Virus record (IMG/VR): IMGVR_UViG_3300009182_000243
Location: 1 to 28,798 of that record
Reading direction: 5' to 3' (one strand)
Source of the DNA: a virus
DNA length: 28,798 bases
Positions 25,434 to 28,798 of the stretch are shown here, piece by piece. Position 1 is the stretch's first letter. The number at the start of each line of letters is the position of its first letter. A program made the translations under genes and the position numbers. The notes beneath the pieces were generated by a model. It was not told where the DNA came from. It saw nothing but the letters and a program-made list of their open reading frames with translations, and did no database searches.

Positions 25434-25711
25434 TGGCAGCAATAATTAAACCACTCGGAACAGAATCTGTTTGTAATACAATAACCTTTAGTTCTTATAG
25501 CAACAGCGCATTAGTAAAATTATCACATGCTTCTGCAGTTACAACTTTAGCTCTAATTACATGTAAAGATTCTACAAATACTACTACTAAATGGACAATG
25601 TCTATTATTGGTGGCGAAACATTGATTGTAGAAAAAGGTGCAACAGATATTTTAACATCAAATAATACATCCGCTACATTAGTAGCCGTTCCTGTTGCTT
25701 ACAAGAATTAA
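25433..25711 (+). CDS. Unassigned 92-residue beta-rich protein between core and protease genes
   Basis: A small Ser/Thr/Val-rich protein starting MAAIIKPLGTESVCNTITFS, with no charged clusters and strand-like alternation throughout (SALVKLSHASAVTTLALITCKD, WTMSIIGGETLIVEKGATDIL). Its ATG overlaps the previous stop (TAATG), so it is coupled to the core protein gene. T4 has no gene between 68 and 21. The composition would suit a small virion surface or decoration protein, but I do not recognise a family and make no assignment. Confidence 0.65.
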   Translation: MAAIIKPLGTESVCNTITFSSYSNSALVKLSHASAVTTLALITCKDSTNTTTKWTMSIIGGETLIVEKGATDILTSNNTSATLVAVPVAYKN

Positions 25712-25720
25712 GAGGAAACC

Positions 25721-26395
25721 ATGAAACTCTTTACAGAATTAGTTGAAGACGTTCAGTTCGTTACTGAAGCAAAAGAAAACGGTAAGAAAGACTACTATAT
25801 AGAAGGTATATTCTTACAGGCTGAATTACAAAATCGTAATGGTCGTGTTTATCCAATAGCTGTTTTAGAAAATGAAGTTAATCGTTATATGAAAGAAACA
25901 GTCGATAAGGGTCGCGCCTATGGCGAACTTGGTCATCCATCTGGGCCATCAATTAACCTTGATCGTGTTTCGCATATCATTACAGAACTAAAGAGAAATG
26001 GGAATAATTTCCTTGGAAAAGCAAAACTTACCGAAACTCCAATGGGTAATATCGCTCGTGGTCTTTTGGAGTCTGGTGCTAACCTTGGTGTTTCTTCTCG
26101 AGCAATGGGTTCCTTAAAAGAATCAAATGGTCGTATGGTTGTTCAAAGCGATCTTAAGCTTTCAACTGCTGCTGATATTGTTGCTGATCCTTCCGCCCCC
26201 GATGCTTTTGTTAAGGGCATTATGGAAAATGTTGAATGGCTTTATGATCCAGTCAAGAATACCTGGCACGAACAAAAGTTACATGAAACAAAAAATAAAA
26301 TCCATAGCATGTCAAAGTCGCACCTTGAAGAGCAACGTTTGGCTATTTTCGAAGATTATATTGCTTCATTAGCAATAAAGAACAAGTTTATATAA
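25721..26395 (+). CDS. 21: Prohead core protease gp21
   Basis: A 224-residue serine protease of the T4 prohead protease family (peptidase S77). The catalytic His is His72 in YGELGHPSGPSINLDRVSH, and the nucleophile is within LGVSSRAMGSL (Ser125 or Ser126, most likely the first Ser of the SSR). FLQAELQNRNGRVYP (31-45) and LKLSTAADIVADPSAPDAFV are family features. In T4 it is incorporated in the core, activates itself, and cuts core proteins and the gp23 N-terminus after (I/L)xE-type sites. An AGAGGAAA Shine-Dalgarno lies 3 bases before the ATG. The gene ends in the next late promoter box. Confidence 0.93.
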   Translation: MKLFTELVEDVQFVTEAKENGKKDYYIEGIFLQAELQNRNGRVYPIAVLENEVNRYMKETVDKGRAYGELGHPSGPSINLDRVSHIITELKRNGNNFLGKAKLTETPMGNIARGLLESGANLGVSSRAMGSLKESNGRMVVQSDLKLSTAADIVADPSAPDAFVKGIMENVEWLYDPVKNTWHEQKLHETKNKIHSMSKSHLEEQRLAIFEDYIASLAIKNKFI

Positions 26396-26398
26396 ATA
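26391..26398 (+). promoter_or_regulatory. T4-type late promoter of gene 22 (TATAAATA)
   Basis: An exact consensus with the gene 21 stop TAA (26393-26395) embedded in it, the same layout as at 12020. An AAGGAGA Shine-Dalgarno and the gene 22 ATG (26428) follow. Confidence 0.7.
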
Positions 26399-26427
26399 AT
26401 TTTAAATTCTATTAAGGAGATTTTTTA

Positions 26428-27510
26428 ATGGCTAACGAAAAAAATAAAGACTTAGAAAATATGGAAGAGCTTCCTGTCGACGCAATTGAGAGCGAAGAAG
26501 ACGGTCTAGAAGAAGAAACTATGGCTGCAGCAACTCTTAAGCCAAATTCTAAGCCCGCTGGTGATGCCAAGTCAAAGATTGGTATGATGCAGTCAGTTAT
26601 GGGCCAGATGCATCAGATGTCAAAGGGTGATCTTACTCATTGGTTTAATGCAACTATGGCTCAGTTTGGTCCAGGCAAGACATACGGCGTTGGTGACAAT
26701 TCCGCAAGCAACGCGTCAACTATCGATATGACTACTGGCAAGGGTCCAAAAACTAAGGACGGGATGCCAAAGCTTAATATGAAAGAAGATGTTGAAGAAA
26801 TGTTTGCTGGTTCAGATCTTTCCGAAGAATTCAAGGACAAGGCATCAACCCTTTTCGAAGCAGCTATTTCTGCTCGTATCATTACAGAAACCGCTCGTCT
26901 TGAAGAAGAATTCGAACAGAAGCTTGAAGAGCAGGTATCTATTATTAATGAAGAATTAACTTCAAAAATCGACACTTATCTAGACTACGTTGTAGAAAAC
27001 TGGATGAAGGAAAACGAAGTAGCCATCGAATCGACTCTCCGCAATGAAATTATGGAAGAATTTATGGATGGACTAAAGAATCTTTTCTCAGAGCATTACA
27101 TTAATGTTCCTGAAGATAAGGTAGAAGTTCTAGAAGCACTTGCTCAGAAGGTAAGTGATTTAGAAGAAATGCTTGACGAAACAATTTCTGAAAACTCAGC
27201 TCTAAAGGGTGAGTTAGTAGAGGATCAAGCTAGAGGTATTTTTGAAGAACTTGCTTCTGACCTTGCACTAACACAGCAGGAAAAGTTCTCAGCTCTAGCC
27301 GAAGGAATTGAATTTGATGGTAATCTTGAAACATATGCGAAAAAGTTGAACATCATTAAGGAAAATTATTTCCGTACTGAACCAGCTTCATATTCTTCTA
27401 ATATCGAAGAAGAAACATTCGAAGGCGAACTTACTGAATCAACTAACCGTTACGTAGATCCAAACGTTAACCGTTATGCTCAGGCAATTGCCAGAAACGT
27501 TAAAAAGTAA
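26428..27510 (+). CDS. 22: Prohead scaffold protein gp22
   Basis: A 360-residue acidic, mostly helical protein at the gene 22 position. The N-terminal 30 residues are Glu-rich. The centre has LNMKEDVEEMFAGSDLSEEFKDKASTLFEAAISARI (about 115-150), a signature I recognise for this family. It is followed by a long coiled coil of Glu/Lys/Leu heptads (about 150-280) and an end DPNVNRYAQAIARNVKK that is also conserved. It is about 90 residues longer than T4 gp22 (269). The protein forms the main internal core around which gp23 assembles, and is destroyed by gp21 before packaging. Most of its lysines use AAG, as in gene 23. Confidence 0.92.
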   Translation: MANEKNKDLENMEELPVDAIESEEDGLEEETMAAATLKPNSKPAGDAKSKIGMMQSVMGQMHQMSKGDLTHWFNATMAQFGPGKTYGVGDNSASNASTIDMTTGKGPKTKDGMPKLNMKEDVEEMFAGSDLSEEFKDKASTLFEAAISARIITETARLEEEFEQKLEEQVSIINEELTSKIDTYLDYVVENWMKENEVAIESTLRNEIMEEFMDGLKNLFSEHYINVPEDKVEVLEALAQKVSDLEEMLDETISENSALKGELVEDQARGIFEELASDLALTQQEKFSALAEGIEFDGNLETYAKKLNIIKENYFRTEPASYSSNIEEETFEGELTESTNRYVDPNVNRYAQAIARNVKK

Positions 27511-27515
27511 TTTAA

Positions 27516-27523
27516 TATAAATA
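27516..27523 (+). promoter_or_regulatory. T4-type late promoter of gene 23 (TATAAATA)
   Basis: An exact consensus in the 50-base gap before the capsid gene. It forms part of an inverted repeat ATATAAAT (27515-27522), A, ATTTATAT (27524-27531). An AAAGGAA Shine-Dalgarno follows at 27548-27554, before the ATG at 27561. Confidence 0.75.
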
Positions 27524-27560
27524 ATTTATATCCTATTTTAAAACCCGAAAGGAAAAATAA

Positions 27561-28798
27561 ATGTATCTAGCTGAGGAAATTCAAAACAAGTGGGCACCTG
27601 TCCTTGATCATAACGCTCTTGGCGTTATTAAGGATCAGCATCGCCGTTCCGTAACTGCAATTATGCTTGAGAACACTGAGAAGGCTCTAATGGAATCTGC
27701 CGCTCATGGTCAGTATCAGACTATGATGACAGAAACTACTTCTCTAGTACCACCTAATGCTATGGCTGGCGGTTCTGGTATCGATACTTTCGATCCAGTT
27801 CTTATTTCTCTAGTACGTCGTGCAATGCCTAACCTTATTGCCTATGACATCTGTGGCGTTCAGCCAATGACTGGCCCAACTGGCTTGATCTTTGCTATGC
27901 GTTCACGTTATGCCAATACTACAAATGGCCAGGGTGGAGCAGAAACTTTCTACAACGAAGTTGATACTACATTTTCAACTGTTGCTTCTGGCGCTAACAC
28001 TTTCGGTAACAAGTTTGTTGGTTCTATCCCAGGTGCTTCAAACACCTCACCACTTACTGCTGTTAATACATACAACACTGGTGTTGGTATGTCAAGAGCA
28101 CAGGGCGAAGCTCTTGGAACTGAAGCAAATACTGCTTTCCCACAGATGGCTTTCAGCATCGAAAAGGTTACAGTAACTGCTAACACTCGTGCTCTTAAGG
28201 CAGAATACACTATGGAACTTGCCCAGGATCTTAAGGCAATCCATGGTCTTGATGCTGAAACAGAATTGTCAAATATTCTATCAGCTGAAATCCTTGCAGA
28301 AATCAACCGTGAAGTTGTTCGTACTATCAACATCACTGCTGTTGCTGGCGCTCAGGATAACGTAACTACTGCTGGTATATTCGATCTTGACACCGACTCA
28401 AACGGTCGTTGGTCAGTTGAAAAGTTTAAGGGTCTTATGTTCCAGCTTGAAAGAGAAGCTAACCAAATTGCTAAGAGCACTCGTCGTGGTAAGGGTAATC
28501 TTGTTATCTGTTCTTCAGACGTTGCTTCTGCTCTACAGATGGCTGGTGTTCTTGATTACACCCCTGCTCTTAACTCAAACAATCTTCAGGTAGATGACAC
28601 TGGTAACACTTTCGCTGGTGTTCTTAACGGTCGTCTAAAGGTATACATCGATCCATACGCAATCGGTGGTAACTACCTAACTGTTGGCTATAAGGGTTCG
28701 TCAGCGTTCGACGCTGGTCTATTCTATTGCCCATACGTTCCTCTACAGATGGTTCGTGCAGTTGATCAGGATTCCTTCCAGCCTAAGATTGGTTTCAA
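27561..28798 (+). CDS. 23: Major capsid protein gp23 (N-terminal part, runs off the window)
   Basis: The frame is open from ATG 27561 to the window end, 412 complete codons. It begins MYLAEEIQNKWAPVLDHNAL and contains FDPVLISLVRRAMPNLIAYDICGVQPMTGPTGLIFAMRSRY (about residues 76-116), the clear T4-like capsid signature. A later ALKAEYTMELAQDLKAIHGLDAETELSNILSAEI (about 214-247) and VPLQMVRAVDQDSFQPKIGF near the end of the window are further marks. The first 58 residues are the probable delta domain; MTE at 56-58 is a candidate gp21 cleavage site, which is inference. All 14 lysine codons read are AAG. Only the C-terminal part is missing. Confidence 0.96.
   Translation, partial: MYLAEEIQNKWAPVLDHNALGVIKDQHRRSVTAIMLENTEKALMESAAHGQYQTMMTETTSLVPPNAMAGGSGIDTFDPVLISLVRRAMPNLIAYDICGVQPMTGPTGLIFAMRSRYANTTNGQGGAETFYNEVDTTFSTVASGANTFGNKFVGSIPGASNTSPLTAVNTYNTGVGMSRAQGEALGTEANTAFPQMAFSIEKVTVTANTRALKAEYTMELAQDLKAIHGLDAETELSNILSAEILAEINREVVRTINITAVAGAQDNVTTAGIFDLDTDSNGRWSVEKFKGLMFQLEREANQIAKSTRRGKGNLVICSSDVASALQMAGVLDYTPALNSNNLQVDDTGNTFAGVLNGRLKVYIDPYAIGGNYLTVGYKGSSAFDAGLFYCPYVPLQMVRAVDQDSFQPKIGF

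Noticed and set aside
27950-28336. 128-residue minus-strand open frame inside the capsid gene
   Set aside because: It is opposite a strongly conserved part of gp23. No minus-strand gene is supported anywhere in the window.

Overview
This window is a stretch of the late (structural) region of a T4-like contractile-tailed phage (Caudoviricetes, T4-like myovirus). Every supported gene is on the + strand. The right half follows the T4 gene order: 13, 14, 15, 16, 17, 18, 19, 20, 67-like, 68-like, an extra small gene, 21, 22 and 23. The left half is a large adhesin/tail-fibre region of a style familiar from marine T4-like phages: LamG-like lectin folds, glycine-rich tips, a peptidase S74 chaperone domain and small fibre-associated proteins. 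I cannot name the host from the sequence. No tRNA, integrase, homing endonuclease, CRISPR array or reverse transcriptase is visible.

Layout. Positions 1-249 are the 3' end of a glycine-rich fibre protein. Positions 259-13933 hold the fibre cassette. It has a short fibre (259-921) coupled to a two-LamG/Gly-rich adhesin (921-3137), and a two-LamG/Gly-rich fibre (3168-5969) followed by a 100-residue accessory protein. Next come a two-LamG fibre with a non-glycine C-terminal domain (6289-9351) followed by a 54-residue accessory protein (9357-9521), and a one-LamG fibre with two tandem Gly-rich domains (9531-11624). A conserved small phage protein (11644-12024) follows, then an S74 self-cleaving fibre (12060-13124) coupled to a glycine-rich tip protein (13121-13933). 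Two small unassigned genes (13960-14798) lead into the neck and terminase genes 13-17 (14800-19185), which are tightly packed with overlapping or abutting starts and stops. Sheath and tube genes (19259-22501), portal and prohead core genes (22559-25711), protease 21, scaffold 22 and the start of major capsid gene 23 (27561 to window end) complete the window.

Regulation. Several transcription units are preceded by a T4-late-type -10 box (TATAAATA or AATAAATA). In six of eight cases the upstream stop codon lies inside this box. Two leaders carry possible RNA structures. Between genes 17 and 18, a CCCCTT element upstream of the promoter could mask the gene 18 Shine-Dalgarno only in read-through RNA. 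Between genes 19 and 20 there is an 8-bp GGAGGGGA/TCCCCTCC hairpin with a competing smaller hairpin over the portal Shine-Dalgarno.

How it works together. Terminase 16/17 packages DNA through portal 20 into a head built on the 67/68/22 core, which protease 21 matures. Proteins 13/14 complete the head neck and 15 caps the 18/19 tail. The fibre cassette supplies several alternative or cooperating receptor-binding tips. The main points for follow-up are module shuffling and duplication in the fibre cassette, the stop-codon/promoter overlaps, the two leader structures, the enlarged sheath protein and the unassigned genes in the neck and prohead blocks.
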